The notes: generated from the sequence alone by a model not told the origin. Positions 43,250-52,374 are shown, counted from the first letter of the stretch. The stretch: DNA of 64,000 nucleotides from Leifsonia sp. TF02-11 (GCF_017565305.1 NZ_JAGEKP010000015.1:1-64000); one strand, 5' to 3'. Numbers and translations: made by a program.

Positions 43250-43270
43250 ACTATCCATCGTGTGTTACTT

Positions 43271-43287
43271 TGTCCATCGTTGGTCAG
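43271..43287. promoter_or_regulatory. LacI-type operator, site 2
   Basis: TGTCCATCGTTGGTCAG is the reverse complement of CTGACCAACGATGGACA, near-identical to site 1 and 38 bp from it. A pair of such sites is typical for a looping LacI-family repressor, probably the product of 44733-45794. Confidence 0.6.
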
Positions 43288-43320
43288 AAAGACCTCACGG
43301 AACGTCGAAGGAGACAGGTG

Positions 43321-44676
43321 ATGCGCGACGAGCTGCTGCTGGGCATCGATCTCGGCACGTCGTCGATCAAGGCGAACGCGATCGACCGGCACGGTCGATC
43401 GCTCGGCATCGGGACCGCTCCCACACCGTTCCGTGCCACCGCCGACGGCGTCGAGATGACGCCGGAGGATCTCTTCTCCGCGATCGGCGCCGCCATCGCC
43501 CAGCTCGGAGAACTGCGCAACAGGATCGCCGGTGTCGGTGTCTCCAGCATGGGCGAGACGGGCACCGTCATCCGTCCGGACGGACCGGGACGCCTTCCGC
43601 TCGTCGCCTGGCACGACGGCCGCGGCGAAGAGATCGCCGAGCGGTTGGCCGCCGAGTTCGGCCCCGACGACATCCTCCGTCGAACGGGTCGCCGCGCGCG
43701 CAACGTGACGAGCATCGCGAAGCTCGGCTGGCTGAGGGCCTCCGGGGTCGAGCTGTCAGGGACCTGGACCGGTGTGGCCGGCCTCACCCTCTGGCGGCTG
43801 ACCGGGGCGCTGGGCCAGGAGCACTCCCTCGCCGCGACCAGCGGAGCTTTCGACCCGGTCGCCGGTCGGTACGACGCCGACATCCTCCGCGCCGTCGGCC
43901 TGGACGACATCGCCTGGGCGCCCGCCCGCCGCGCGGGGACCGTCCTCGGCCGGGTCAACGAGGGCGGCGAGCGTTGGAGCGGCCTGCGCCGAGGAATCCC
44001 CGTCACCATCGCGGGGCACGATCACCCGGTCGGCGTCGTCGGCGCGGGCGGAGAGCGCGACGAGGTCATCGACTCACTCGGCACGGGAGAACCCCTGGTC
44101 GTCTCCTGGAGCCCGGAGGTCGGCGATCCGCACCCCGTCCTCCCCGGACAGCCCGGCGACCTCACCGTCACGCGTTGGCCGGGAACGGAACGGCACATGC
44201 TGCTTTGGGAGACCCTGCGGCCCGGGCTCGCGATGTCGACACTGCTCGGGCACCTGGGCCTCACGCGCGACGACATCGAGTTCGCCGCGATCCGTGTCCC
44301 AGCCGACCCGATCCCTGTCGACCAGCTGTTGAGGATGCAGGAGGGCGACGTTCCGCGCCACGTGCTCGACCTGCCGGCCGAGGTCGCCTGGGCCGGCGCG
44401 CTCGAGGGCTACGCCGCGGCCGCGGCAGCTGCCGAGGTCGGCATGCGACGGCTGTCCGGGGTCACCGGCAGGTCGCTGCTGATCGGCGGAGGGCTGCGAT
44501 CGCGACGCTGGATCGAGGCCAAGATGGCGCGCGCGGCATGGCCCCTCGCGATGGCCGCAGAGCGGGAAGCCGTCTCGCGCGGCGCCGCGCTGCTCGCCGG
44601 AATCGCTGCGGGATGGTGGGAGGCGGAAGACTATCCTCCGGCGGACCTCATCCCGATGAGCGAGGAGGCCGCGTGA
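43321..44676 (+). CDS. FGGY-family carbohydrate kinase (451 aa)
   Basis: The ATP site reads LGIDLGTSSIKANAID at the N-terminus. GVSSMGETGT and a C-terminal adenosine motif (LLIGGGLRSRRWIEAKMA) complete the FGGY kinase layout, with the expected length of ~450-500 aa. The ATG at 43321 has AAGGAG 7 bases upstream. It phosphorylates a pentose, ketose or polyol for the divergent class II aldolase. A LacI regulator and a CUT2 importer follow in the same direction. Confidence 0.9.
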   Translation: MRDELLLGIDLGTSSIKANAIDRHGRSLGIGTAPTPFRATADGVEMTPEDLFSAIGAAIAQLGELRNRIAGVGVSSMGETGTVIRPDGPGRLPLVAWHDGRGEEIAERLAAEFGPDDILRRTGRRARNVTSIAKLGWLRASGVELSGTWTGVAGLTLWRLTGALGQEHSLAATSGAFDPVAGRYDADILRAVGLDDIAWAPARRAGTVLGRVNEGGERWSGLRRGIPVTIAGHDHPVGVVGAGGERDEVIDSLGTGEPLVVSWSPEVGDPHPVLPGQPGDLTVTRWPGTERHMLLWETLRPGLAMSTLLGHLGLTRDDIEFAAIRVPADPIPVDQLLRMQEGDVPRHVLDLPAEVAWAGALEGYAAAAAAAEVGMRRLSGVTGRSLLIGGGLRSRRWIEAKMARAAWPLAMAAEREAVSRGAALLAGIAAGWWEAEDYPPADLIPMSEEAA

Positions 44677-44732
44677 ATGTGCGGAGGGAAGCGCTGTATG
44701 CGGGATGGATCCTCGTCTTCTGGGAGGTGCGC

Positions 44733-45794
44733 ATGAGTGTGCAGACCGGTTCCGGGTTGCGAGCGCCCGCGCGGCTCGTCGACATCGCCGAGCACGCGGG
44801 GGTATCGGTCAAGAGCGTCTCGCGCGTGCTGCGCGGCGAGCAGTACGTGACGCAGTCGATGCGCGACAAGGTCATGGCGGCGGTCGACGAGCTCAGCTAC
44901 GTGGGCGATGCCGCGGCGTCGGGGCTGCGCACCCGCCGCTCCGGGATCATCGGCCTGATCATCCCGGATGTGCGCAACGGCTTCTTCGCGCTGCTCACAC
45001 GTGCGATCGAGGAGCGGCTGTCTGCGGAGAGTCCCACGCTGCTGCTCGGCGACTCCGACGAGGAGAGCCAGCAGGAGGAGCGCTACCTGCGCACCTTCCG
45101 CCAGCAGCGCGTCGACGGGCTCATCGTCCTCCCTGCCGGGGCGCCCAGCCTCGCCGACGCCGTCAGCGAGATCCCGACCGTGGTCGTCGACCGCACCACG
45201 CCGGCCCTCCGCGACCTCGCCGACCACGTCCTCCCGAACTACGAGCGCGCGGCGGAGCAGTTGGTCGGCCACCTCGTGAAGCACCACGGCCTGACCCAGG
45301 TCGCGCTGATCGCGGGCGACACCGGCATCTCGTCCGTCGGCGACCGCGAAGAGGGCTACCGGCGGGTGCTCGAGGAGGCCGGGCTGGACGTCTTCGTCAG
45401 CGACGGCCACCAGACGCCGGACGATGCCGCGGCGGGAGCGCTCAAGCTCTTCCGCGAGCTGACCCCGCCGTTCGGCGTTTTCACGACCAACAACCGCATG
45501 TTCTGGGGTGCGATGGCCGCCATCGCCCGCTTGGGGCTGCACGTGCCGCGCGACGTTCTCGTGACGACGATCGACTCGATCGGCGAGGCCACCGTCACCG
45601 GACTCAAGCCCACGCAGGCCGTCGTGCCGGTGCAGACGGTCGCCGCCCGCGCGATGGAGCTGCTCGGCGAGCGCACCTCCGATCCGACGCGGGAGGTCCG
45701 AGAGGTGCGGGTACCGCTCGACATCGAATTCGGGACGACCTGCGGATGCGTCCCCCTCACGACTCCGCTCATGCTCGGGTCGCCCCGGGCCTGA
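44733..45794 (+). CDS. LacI-family regulator (353 aa)
   Basis: HTH VDIAEHAGVSVKSVSRVLRG with the hinge following, then a type I binding fold (IGLIIPDVRNGFFALLTRA, VDGLIVLPAGA). The ATG at 44733 has GGGAGG 5 bases upstream. It lies between the FGGY kinase and the CUT2 importer. Paired palindromes in front of the kinase and a strong inverted repeat in front of the binding protein are candidate targets. Confidence 0.88.
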   Translation: MSVQTGSGLRAPARLVDIAEHAGVSVKSVSRVLRGEQYVTQSMRDKVMAAVDELSYVGDAAASGLRTRRSGIIGLIIPDVRNGFFALLTRAIEERLSAESPTLLLGDSDEESQQEERYLRTFRQQRVDGLIVLPAGAPSLADAVSEIPTVVVDRTTPALRDLADHVLPNYERAAEQLVGHLVKHHGLTQVALIAGDTGISSVGDREEGYRRVLEEAGLDVFVSDGHQTPDDAAAGALKLFRELTPPFGVFTTNNRMFWGAMAAIARLGLHVPRDVLVTTIDSIGEATVTGLKPTQAVVPVQTVAARAMELLGERTSDPTREVREVRVPLDIEFGTTCGCVPLTTPLMLGSPRA

Positions 45795-45840
45795 GCGGCA
45801 CGGCCGCAGGCGCGCGGCCGTCCGAAGCACCACACGGAAC

Positions 45841-45883
45841 GGCTGGTCACAGCAACTCATGCGAAGAACCACTGTGACCAGCC
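45841..45883. promoter_or_regulatory. 12-bp perfect inverted repeat before the CUT2 operon
   Basis: GGCTGGTCACAG (45841-45852) and CTGTGACCAGCC (45872-45883) are perfect arms around 19 bases. It lies between the lacI stop (45794) and the binding-protein start (45947). It can be a transcription-stopping hairpin for lacI or a paired operator. The CTGTGACCAG core shares TGACCA with the operators at 43233 and 43271. Confidence 0.55.
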
Positions 45884-45946
45884 ATCGCGTCACCGCTGCC
45901 GCCGAGGCAGCGACTGTCCGAAGTCACACTCAAAGGAGAGAGCAAG

Positions 45947-46981
45947 ATGGCACATCGCACCACCCGGAAGCGCCTCGTCCTCGCAGCAGCAGGGACGAGC
46001 CTCATTGTAGTGTCCGCACTCAGCGGCTGTTCCGCGGGGACGGCAGGCGCCGGCTCGACCGACGCCGCAGGCGTGAAGATCGCCCTGGTCATCAAACCGC
46101 TGGACAACACCTACTTCGGCGCCATGGCACAGGGCGCGGAGAAGGCGGCGAAGGCGGCAGGAGCGAAGCTCACCACGGTCGCAGCGGAGACCGTCACCGA
46201 CGACAGCGGCCAGGCGACCAAGCTCAACGCGCTCGTCACGGCCGGCTACGACTGCTACATCGTCAACCCGACCAGTCAGACCAACCTCCTCACCGGGCTT
46301 GCCCCGGTGTCGCAGGCCGGCACCCCGATCGTCAACCTCGACCTCCCGATCGACACGAAAGCCGCGGAGGCGGCAGGCGTGAAGCTCACGACCTATGTCG
46401 GGACGAACAACGAGACGGCCGGTGCAGCGGGCGGAACGGCCATGCTGAGCCTCGTCCCCGAGGGCGGCGAGGTCGCCTTGATCGGCGGCCTGGTCGCCGA
46501 CCCCGGGAGCAACGCCAGGCTCAAGGGCTTCACCGACACGGTGGACGGCAAGCTGAAGATCACGCAGACGGTCGCCGCCGACTTCGACAAGGCGAAGGCC
46601 AAGAGCGCTGCGGCGACGATCCTCATCGCGAACCCGAACATCAAGGGCTTCTTCACCCCGTCGGGCGACATGGCGATGGGCATCGAGCAGGCCGTGGAGG
46701 AGGCCGGCCTGAAGGGCAAGGTCGCCGTGGTCGGCGTCGACGGCACGCAGGACCAGCTGAAGGACATCATCGCGGGCGGACAACCCGCCGCCGTCGAGCA
46801 GTTCCCCTACCTGATGGGGGAGCAGTCGGTCCAGGCCTGCCTCGCGGCGCACTCGGGCAAGAAGATCCCGGCCAAGGTCGAGACGCCGGTCCTCATCGTG
46901 GACAAGAAGAACGCCGACGCCGCGCTGAAGAACTTCCCGGCGCCGCCCGCCGACTTCACCGTGCCGAACCCCTTCGAGTAA
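45947..46981 (+). CDS. Sugar ABC transporter substrate-binding lipoprotein (CUT2, 344 aa)
   Basis: The signal peptide ends in the lipobox LSGCSAG. The type I binding fold follows: IALVIKPLDNTYFGAMAQGA, DCYIVNPTSQTNLL, IVNLDLPIDTKAAE, and AVVGVDGTQDQLKDIIAGG. The ATG at 45947 has AAGGAGAG upstream. It is the first gene of a rightward CUT2 operon and the likely importer for the substrate of the kinase/aldolase pair. Confidence 0.92.
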   Translation: MAHRTTRKRLVLAAAGTSLIVVSALSGCSAGTAGAGSTDAAGVKIALVIKPLDNTYFGAMAQGAEKAAKAAGAKLTTVAAETVTDDSGQATKLNALVTAGYDCYIVNPTSQTNLLTGLAPVSQAGTPIVNLDLPIDTKAAEAAGVKLTTYVGTNNETAGAAGGTAMLSLVPEGGEVALIGGLVADPGSNARLKGFTDTVDGKLKITQTVAADFDKAKAKSAAATILIANPNIKGFFTPSGDMAMGIEQAVEEAGLKGKVAVVGVDGTQDQLKDIIAGGQPAAVEQFPYLMGEQSVQACLAAHSGKKIPAKVETPVLIVDKKNADAALKNFPAPPADFTVPNPFE

Positions 46982-47027
46982 CCCGCCACCCGAGCAATCC
47001 ACCCACGACCCTGGGGATCCTCATCCA

Positions 47028-48026
47028 ATGACTACGCAGTCCACCACCATCGACGCCCCGACCGATCCACCGTTCGGACGGCTTCGGAGCCTGACCCGCA
47101 GCCTCGGACAGGAGGAGGTGTGGAGCAAGGCCACCGCGCCCGTCGCGCTGGCTGTGCTCATCATCGTCTTCTCGATCGCCAACCCGCGGTTCCTGTCCTG
47201 GCCGAGCATCACCTCGATGCTCGCCGACTCGACGATCCCGATCGTCCTGGCGCTCGGCGCGACCTTCGCGGTGACACTCGCCGGGATCGACCTGTCGCTC
47301 GCAGCGACGGTCGCGCTCGGCAGTGTCACGATGGCGACGGCGTATCAGGCCGGCTGGCCGCTCATCCTGTGCTGCCTCGTGGCACTGGTGACCGGCGTCG
47401 CCGTCGGTGCGTTCAACGGTGCGTTCATCGGCTGGGTGAGGATCCCCGACTTCATCGTCACTCTCGGCTCGCTGAGCCTGGTGCTGGGTCTCGGCCTCAT
47501 CATCTCGGAGGGCAAGCCCGTGCAGATCCCGGAGCCCGCGCTGACGTTCGTCAGCGTGCACTCGCTGGGCGGCATCCGCTACAACTTCCTCATCGCGATC
47601 GGCATCGCGATCGTCTTGCACATCCTCCTGTTCCACACCCGGTTCGGCACGCACGTGCTCGCCGTCGGCGACAACACCGAAGCGGCAACGGCGATGGGAC
47701 TCAAGGTCCCGCGGGTGAAGCTCGCGGGCTACATCATCTGCGGCGCGATGGGAGGTGTCGGCGCCATCATGCTCACCTCGTACATCGGGTCGAGCCAGCC
47801 GGCGACGAACACCGACTACCTGCTCAAGGCGATCGCCGCGGTGGTGCTCGGCGGAGTCAGCCTCTTCGGCGGGCGCGCCACCATCGTCGGCCCGGTGATC
47901 GGCGCCGTCCTTCTCACCTTCCTGCAGTCGGGCCTGACCCTCCTCGGGGTGAGCGCCTTCTACTCCCCGCTGGTCATCGGCATCGTCGTCATCGCCGCCG
48001 CGACACTCATGAGAGGACGAAAGTGA
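47028..48026 (+). CDS. Sugar ABC transporter permease (CUT2/RbsC-like, 332 aa)
   Basis: BPD_transp_2 pattern with 9-10 membrane segments: TLAGIDLSLAATVALGSVT, VRIPDFIVTLGSLSLVLGLG, the EAA-like loop VGDNTEAATAMGLKV, and late GVSLFGGRATIVGPVIGAV. It overlaps the ATPase gene by 4 bp. Confidence 0.92.
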   Translation: MTTQSTTIDAPTDPPFGRLRSLTRSLGQEEVWSKATAPVALAVLIIVFSIANPRFLSWPSITSMLADSTIPIVLALGATFAVTLAGIDLSLAATVALGSVTMATAYQAGWPLILCCLVALVTGVAVGAFNGAFIGWVRIPDFIVTLGSLSLVLGLGLIISEGKPVQIPEPALTFVSVHSLGGIRYNFLIAIGIAIVLHILLFHTRFGTHVLAVGDNTEAATAMGLKVPRVKLAGYIICGAMGGVGAIMLTSYIGSSQPATNTDYLLKAIAAVVLGGVSLFGGRATIVGPVIGAVLLTFLQSGLTLLGVSAFYSPLVIGIVVIAAATLMRGRK

Positions 48027-48802
48027 ACGACATCAAGGTGGAGGTCTCCGACCTGCGCAAGCGGTTCGGCAGCGTCGAGGCCCTCCGCGGCGCGTCGCTC
48101 ACGGTCCGGAAGGGCGAGGTCACTGCGATCGTGGGTGACAACGGCGCGGGCAAGTCGACGCTGGTCAAGTGCCTCACCGGGCTCTACCAGCCCGACGCCG
48201 GCGAGATCAGGATCGACGGCGAGCCCGTGCAGTTCGGCTCGCCGAAACACGCGCGCGCTGCCGGGATCGAGACGGTCTATCAGGACCTCGCGCTGTGCGA
48301 CCAGCTCAGCGTGTGGCAGAACCTCTACCTGGAGCGCGAGCTCACCCGGTTCGTCGGCTTCCCGATGCTCCGCCGCCGAGAGATGCAGCGCGAGGCCCAT
48401 CGGCTGGTCTCCGATCTGGCCGTCAACGTCCCCTCGGTGAACCGGCCCGTCAAGCGACTCTCCGGCGGCCAACGCCAGGCCGTGGCGATCGCCCGCGGCG
48501 TGATGTGGGCCAGGGGCATGATCATCCTCGACGAGCCGACGGCGGCGCTCGGGCTGCGCGAGACGGCGCAGGTGGAGGCGTTGATCCAGCGGGTGGTGGA
48601 CGGCGGCCAGACCGTGCTCGTCGTCTCGCACAACTTCGAGCAGGTCAAGCGGCTGTCGTCGCAGGTCTGGGTGATGCGCGCCGGCAACGTGGTCCAGGGC
48701 GTGCGGACGGAGGAGGTCACCGGCGAGGAGCTGGTCGGGCTCGTGACCGGCGCCATTCCGGCGGTCAGCGCGCGTGGGGGAATTCTCGGCGACGGGAGGT
48801 GA
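48023..48802 (+). CDS. Sugar ABC transporter ATPase, single-domain (259 aa)
   Basis: Walker A GDNGAGKST, Q-loop VYQDLAL, signature LSGGQRQ, Walker B IILDEP, and switch His VVSHNFE. As in the first CUT2 system it is a single domain, FrcA-like, and not the fused RbsA form. The GTG at 48023 overlaps the permease TGA. Confidence 0.92.
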   Translation: MNDIKVEVSDLRKRFGSVEALRGASLTVRKGEVTAIVGDNGAGKSTLVKCLTGLYQPDAGEIRIDGEPVQFGSPKHARAAGIETVYQDLALCDQLSVWQNLYLERELTRFVGFPMLRRREMQREAHRLVSDLAVNVPSVNRPVKRLSGGQRQAVAIARGVMWARGMIILDEPTAALGLRETAQVEALIQRVVDGGQTVLVVSHNFEQVKRLSSQVWVMRAGNVVQGVRTEEVTGEELVGLVTGAIPAVSARGGILGDGR

Positions 48803-48885
48803 TCCGGATCCGCGCTCATCCTCATCCCATCGGAACCTTCGCCGTCCCGTGGGGCTACTTCGCTGGAGCGTGAGGCGGTGTCGGC

Positions 48886-49611
48886 TCAGTCCGCCACGAA
48901 CGCCAGGATTCGCACAGCGGCCTCCTGCGGGTCGCGGATCATCGTCTCGTGGCGGTGCCCAGGGACCTCCGTGTATCGGGCGCCGGGGACGGTCGCGGAC
49001 ACTGTTGTGCACCAGGACCGCGGGCAGACCCGATCGTCAGCGCCGCGGATCACGAGGGTTGGTGCCGAGACCCGTGGATAGGAGAGCTCTGGATGGTGCG
49101 CGAGCATCGCGTGCAGCTTGCGCCTCAGGTTCGGGCCGGCGCGCAGATACTCTCGGGCCCCACGGTAGAGCACCAACGGATTCTCTGGGGCGAGGTCGCG
49201 GAACAGCCGCCAGAGCTGTGGTGCCACCCGGCGTGCGCTCGCGTCCACGGTCGGCGCGACCAGCACGAGTCGCTCGACCTGCGCAGGATGCCGCACGGCC
49301 AGTTCCGTGGCGACCTGCGTCCCCATCGAGTGGCCGATGACGATGGCGGGGCCATGATCGCGCGAGCGGAGGTAGGCGGCGACGAGGTCGGCTGTGCGTT
49401 CCATCGTCGGTGTGCGCGGCGGCTCCGGGGCATCCCCGTAGCCGGGTTGGTCGATGGCGACCACCCGGCCGTGTTCGGTGAGGATGTCGATCAGCCCGCC
49501 GAAGACCGTACGACCCATCCCGATGCCGTGGATGAGCACGAAGACCGGGTGTCCTGCGCCGCGTTCCTCCGCGATCAGTGTCGCGCCCGCGTGGGTGAAC
49601 TCGACGATCAC
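48886..49611 (-). CDS. Alpha/beta hydrolase (241 aa)
   Basis: The oxyanion segment LIHGIGMG, nucleophile elbow GHSMG, acid in IRGADDRVC and His in PGHRHET form a complete catalytic triad. The start is a GTG at 49611, 14 bp after the hydroxyacyl-CoA dehydrogenase stop, so the genes are probably co-transcribed. A lipid-ester or lactone substrate would fit the neighbouring fatty-acid genes. Confidence 0.82.
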   Translation of the reverse strand: MIVEFTHAGATLIAEERGAGHPVFVLIHGIGMGRTVFGGLIDILTEHGRVVAIDQPGYGDAPEPPRTPTMERTADLVAAYLRSRDHGPAIVIGHSMGTQVATELAVRHPAQVERLVLVAPTVDASARRVAPQLWRLFRDLAPENPLVLYRGAREYLRAGPNLRRKLHAMLAHHPELSYPRVSAPTLVIRGADDRVCPRSWCTTVSATVPGARYTEVPGHRHETMIRDPQEAAVRILAFVAD

Positions 49612-49625
49612 GGGGGCCGGCCCGC

Positions 49626-50477
49626 TCAATACCGGTAGAACCCTTCCCCCGTCGCGATGCCGAGCTTGCCCTGGTCGAGGTAGTTCTTCTTCAGGTAGGC
49701 GGCGAACTCCTGCTGTTTGGGGCCGGAGACCGAGGAGATGTTGTAGGCCGTGTTGAGGCCCACGATGTCGAAGATCTCGAAGGGCCCCTTCGGCGATCCG
49801 GTGCCGATCCGCCAGGTCTTGTCGATGGTCTCCGGGTCGGCGATGCCGTCGACGAGCAGCTCGGCCGCCGCGTCGAGCAGCGGGACGAGCAGAGAGTTGA
49901 GGACGTAGCCCGCCTTCTCCTTCTTCAGCTCGATCGGTACCATCCCGATCGCGGTCGCGAAGTCGACGACCGACTGATAGACGGCGGGGTCGGTCTGCGT
50001 CGTGCCCATCACCTCCGCGGTGTTGTTCACCCACACATGGTTGGCGAAGTGCAGGGCGAGGAACTTCTGCGGCCGTCCCGTGTAGCCGACGAGGTCGCTC
50101 GGCAGCAGGGTGGAGGAGTTGGTGGCGAAGATCGTCTTCGCCGGGGCGAGCTCGCCCAGCCGGGTGTAGATGTCGCGCTTGAGGTCCAGGTTCTCCGGCA
50201 CCGCCTCGATGACCAGGTCGGCGTCCGCGACGGCGTCGCCGAGGTCGGAGCTGTAGCGGATCGTGGCGAGCGCTGCCTGCGCCGTGCCGTCCGCCGCTCC
50301 GGCGACCTCCTTCTCGTACAGGGCGGCGAGCCCCGCGAACCGCTGGCGGGCGGCGGTGAGCGCCTCCTCGCTGATGTCGTACGCGGTCACGCTCAGGCCG
50401 TGGAAGGCGGTCTGGTATGCGATCTGCGAGCCGAGCACGCCGGTGCCGAGGACCGTGACTGTGGTGATGTCGTTCAT
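49626..50477 (-). CDS. 3-hydroxyacyl-CoA dehydrogenase-like protein (283 aa)
   Basis: The NAD-binding turn VLGTGVLGSQIAYQTA at the start, then EAVPENLDLKRDIYTRL and ATNSSTLLPS, with the catalytic His in ALHFANHVW. Length matches 3-hydroxybutyryl-CoA dehydrogenase. The ATG at 50477 has AGGAG upstream. It follows the oleate hydratase gene by 41 bp in the same direction. Acting on hydroxy-fatty acyl substrates would fit, though that link is inferred. Confidence 0.85.
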   Translation of the reverse strand: MNDITTVTVLGTGVLGSQIAYQTAFHGLSVTAYDISEEALTAARQRFAGLAALYEKEVAGAADGTAQAALATIRYSSDLGDAVADADLVIEAVPENLDLKRDIYTRLGELAPAKTIFATNSSTLLPSDLVGYTGRPQKFLALHFANHVWVNNTAEVMGTTQTDPAVYQSVVDFATAIGMVPIELKKEKAGYVLNSLLVPLLDAAAELLVDGIADPETIDKTWRIGTGSPKGPFEIFDIVGLNTAYNISSVSGPKQQEFAAYLKKNYLDQGKLGIATGEGFYRY

Positions 50478-50518
50478 TTCTCTCCTATTCGCGTGACGTG
50501 TTCCGTGGGGCGACGTCG

Positions 50519-52261
50519 CTAGATGACCTCGTACTCCTCGAGCATCCGACCGATCATCGTCTTCTCCACGTAGCGCTTCGCGAACGCCGGGATCGGCAGC
50601 TTCTTGCCGTCTCTGAGGTAGCGCGTGGACTTCATGAGCTCGCGGACGTCGTAGACCGAGCCGAACACTTCTGGGACGCCGCGCTCCACGTCGAGCAGCT
50701 GGTAGACGGCCTCCATCGCCGTTCGGACCGAGTATTCCGTCGTGAAGATGCAGTCGCGCGTGGACTCGGCGAACTGGCCGATGAAGGCGAAGTTGGTCAC
50801 GCCGTCCGGTACGACGGCCGGCCGGTCGCCCGCGGTGCGGGGGAGGAAGAAGGCGGTGATGAAGGGCATCATGCACGGCCGGGTGATGGCGCCGGTGGCG
50901 GCGAGCCCGTCGATCTCCTCCAGCGGAACGCCGAGGTGGTAGAGCCACTCCCGCGTGATCTCCTCGCCGGTGCACTCGCGCATCGGCTTCTTCACGTAAT
51001 CGCCGGGGACGTCGGTGAACAGGCCGTAGAACCAGACGACGGTCTGGTCGTCGGGCTGCTTGCTGAAGTGCGGCTGCCGGTTCACTGTCCAGCTGAGCAG
51101 CCACGCGGAGTCTCGGGCGGTGACGATGCCGCCCGTGACGACTTTGCCGCTGCGGGTGGGGCGCTTGGCGATCCGTTCGATGTAGGCGGGGATGCGCTCG
51201 TCGATCGTCGTGATCGAGGCCGACTCCCACTGCGACTGCTCCGGGAACGTGCAGAACTTGTCCGGGCGTCCGAACGACGGATCCTGGGCGGCGATGTTGC
51301 GCCAGAGGTGCCAGCTGCCGCCATCGTGCACGACCGGGTCCCAGCCCGCGGCCGTGTGATGATCGCCCCAGCTCGAGTTCTCGACCAGCGAACCGTTCGT
51401 GACGAACACGAGGTCGTCGTCGCCGAGGTCCACCCCGCCTTCGACGCCCTTCTCGATCCATTCGATCCGCCGCGCCGTCTTGCGGTCGGCCCGGATGTCG
51501 AACGCGACGTTCATGACCCTGGTGTCGAACCGCACCTGTACCCCCTGGTCGCGGAGCCAGGTGAGCAGGGGCAGCACGAGCGACTCGTACTGGTTGTACT
51601 TCGTGAACTTGAGTGCGCTGAAGTCGGGCAGGCCGTCGATGTGGTGGATGAAGCGCTGCACGTACAGCTTCATCTCCAGTGCGCTGTGCCACTCCTCGAA
51701 GGCGAACATCGTGCGCCAGTACAGCCAGAAGTTGGAGTCGAAGAAGTTCCTGCTCATCACCTCGTCGATGCGCTTGTCGTACAGCTGCTCGGGAACGGCG
51801 AGGACGATGTCGACGATGTCTTTGGTGGCCTTGGCGTCGAGGGTGAACGTCATCCCCGTCCTGGCGTCCTGTCCGCGGTCGACCGTGGCCCGTTGCAGCG
51901 AATAGTTGGGGTCGTCCTTGTTGAGCCAGTAGAACTCGTCGAGCACGGACCCGTCGACCTCGAGCGACGGGATGGAGCGGTAGAGATCCCAGAGGCACTC
52001 GAAGTGGTCCTCCATCTCCCTGCCGCCACGGATCAGCCAGCCGGTCTCGGCATCGCCGGCGCCGTCGAGAGCGCCGCCGCCGATCGAGGAGGCCTCCAGG
52101 ATGGTGATCCTCTCACCGGGAACCTGGCCGTCGCGGATCAGGAAGGCGGCTGCCGCCAGGGAGGCGAGGCCTCCGCCGACGAGGTACGCGGATGCGCGAT
52201 CGGCGCGTTCGGGCTTGCGCGGACGTGCGAAGGCTTCGTAGTTCCCCTTGCTGTAGTACAT
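50519..52261 (-). CDS. ohyA: Oleate hydratase (580 aa)
   Basis: A flavoprotein that adds water across the 9,10 double bond of oleate and similar fatty acids. The FAD-binding turn is YLVGGGLASLAAAAFLI, then LEASSIGGGALDGAG. Family segments include MEDHFECLWDLYRSIPSLE, FWLYWRTMFAFEEWHSALE, WLLSWTVNRQPHF and FIGQFAESTRDCIFTTEYS. Full length for the family. The ATG at 52261 follows an AAGGGG-type site, and a 28-bp palindrome covers the region just upstream. It detoxifies unsaturated fatty acids and leads an operon with the hydroxyacyl-CoA dehydrogenase and hydrolase. Confidence 0.92.
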   Translation of the reverse strand: MYYSKGNYEAFARPRKPERADRASAYLVGGGLASLAAAAFLIRDGQVPGERITILEASSIGGGALDGAGDAETGWLIRGGREMEDHFECLWDLYRSIPSLEVDGSVLDEFYWLNKDDPNYSLQRATVDRGQDARTGMTFTLDAKATKDIVDIVLAVPEQLYDKRIDEVMSRNFFDSNFWLYWRTMFAFEEWHSALEMKLYVQRFIHHIDGLPDFSALKFTKYNQYESLVLPLLTWLRDQGVQVRFDTRVMNVAFDIRADRKTARRIEWIEKGVEGGVDLGDDDLVFVTNGSLVENSSWGDHHTAAGWDPVVHDGGSWHLWRNIAAQDPSFGRPDKFCTFPEQSQWESASITTIDERIPAYIERIAKRPTRSGKVVTGGIVTARDSAWLLSWTVNRQPHFSKQPDDQTVVWFYGLFTDVPGDYVKKPMRECTGEEITREWLYHLGVPLEEIDGLAATGAITRPCMMPFITAFFLPRTAGDRPAVVPDGVTNFAFIGQFAESTRDCIFTTEYSVRTAMEAVYQLLDVERGVPEVFGSVYDVRELMKSTRYLRDGKKLPIPAFAKRYVEKTMIGRMLEEYEVI

Positions 52262-52271
52262 GCCCCACCCC

Positions 52272-52299
52272 TTATCTTGCACTAGTCTGTGCAAGATAA
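52272..52299. promoter_or_regulatory. 28-bp palindromic operator at the oleate-hydratase promoter
   Basis: TTATCTTGCAC (52272-52282) and GTGCAAGATAA (52289-52299) are perfect 11-bp arms around TAGTCT. It lies 10 bp before the oleate hydratase start. The length and symmetry are those of a TetR-family (fatty-acid-sensing) site. No such regulator is next to it, so the protein acts from elsewhere. Confidence 0.75.
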
Positions 52300-52374
52300 A
52301 TTATCCCTCCGATCGAAGGACTCGTCTAGGGGCGGAATCTGCACGTTTGACCGAACGGGAGGCGGTCGAGCGGT

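Noticed and set aside
43191-44732. In-frame open region upstream of the LacI gene starting at 44733
   Set aside because: It overlaps the FGGY kinase in another frame and lacks LacI-like sequence; the real start at 44733 has a strong ribosome-binding site.
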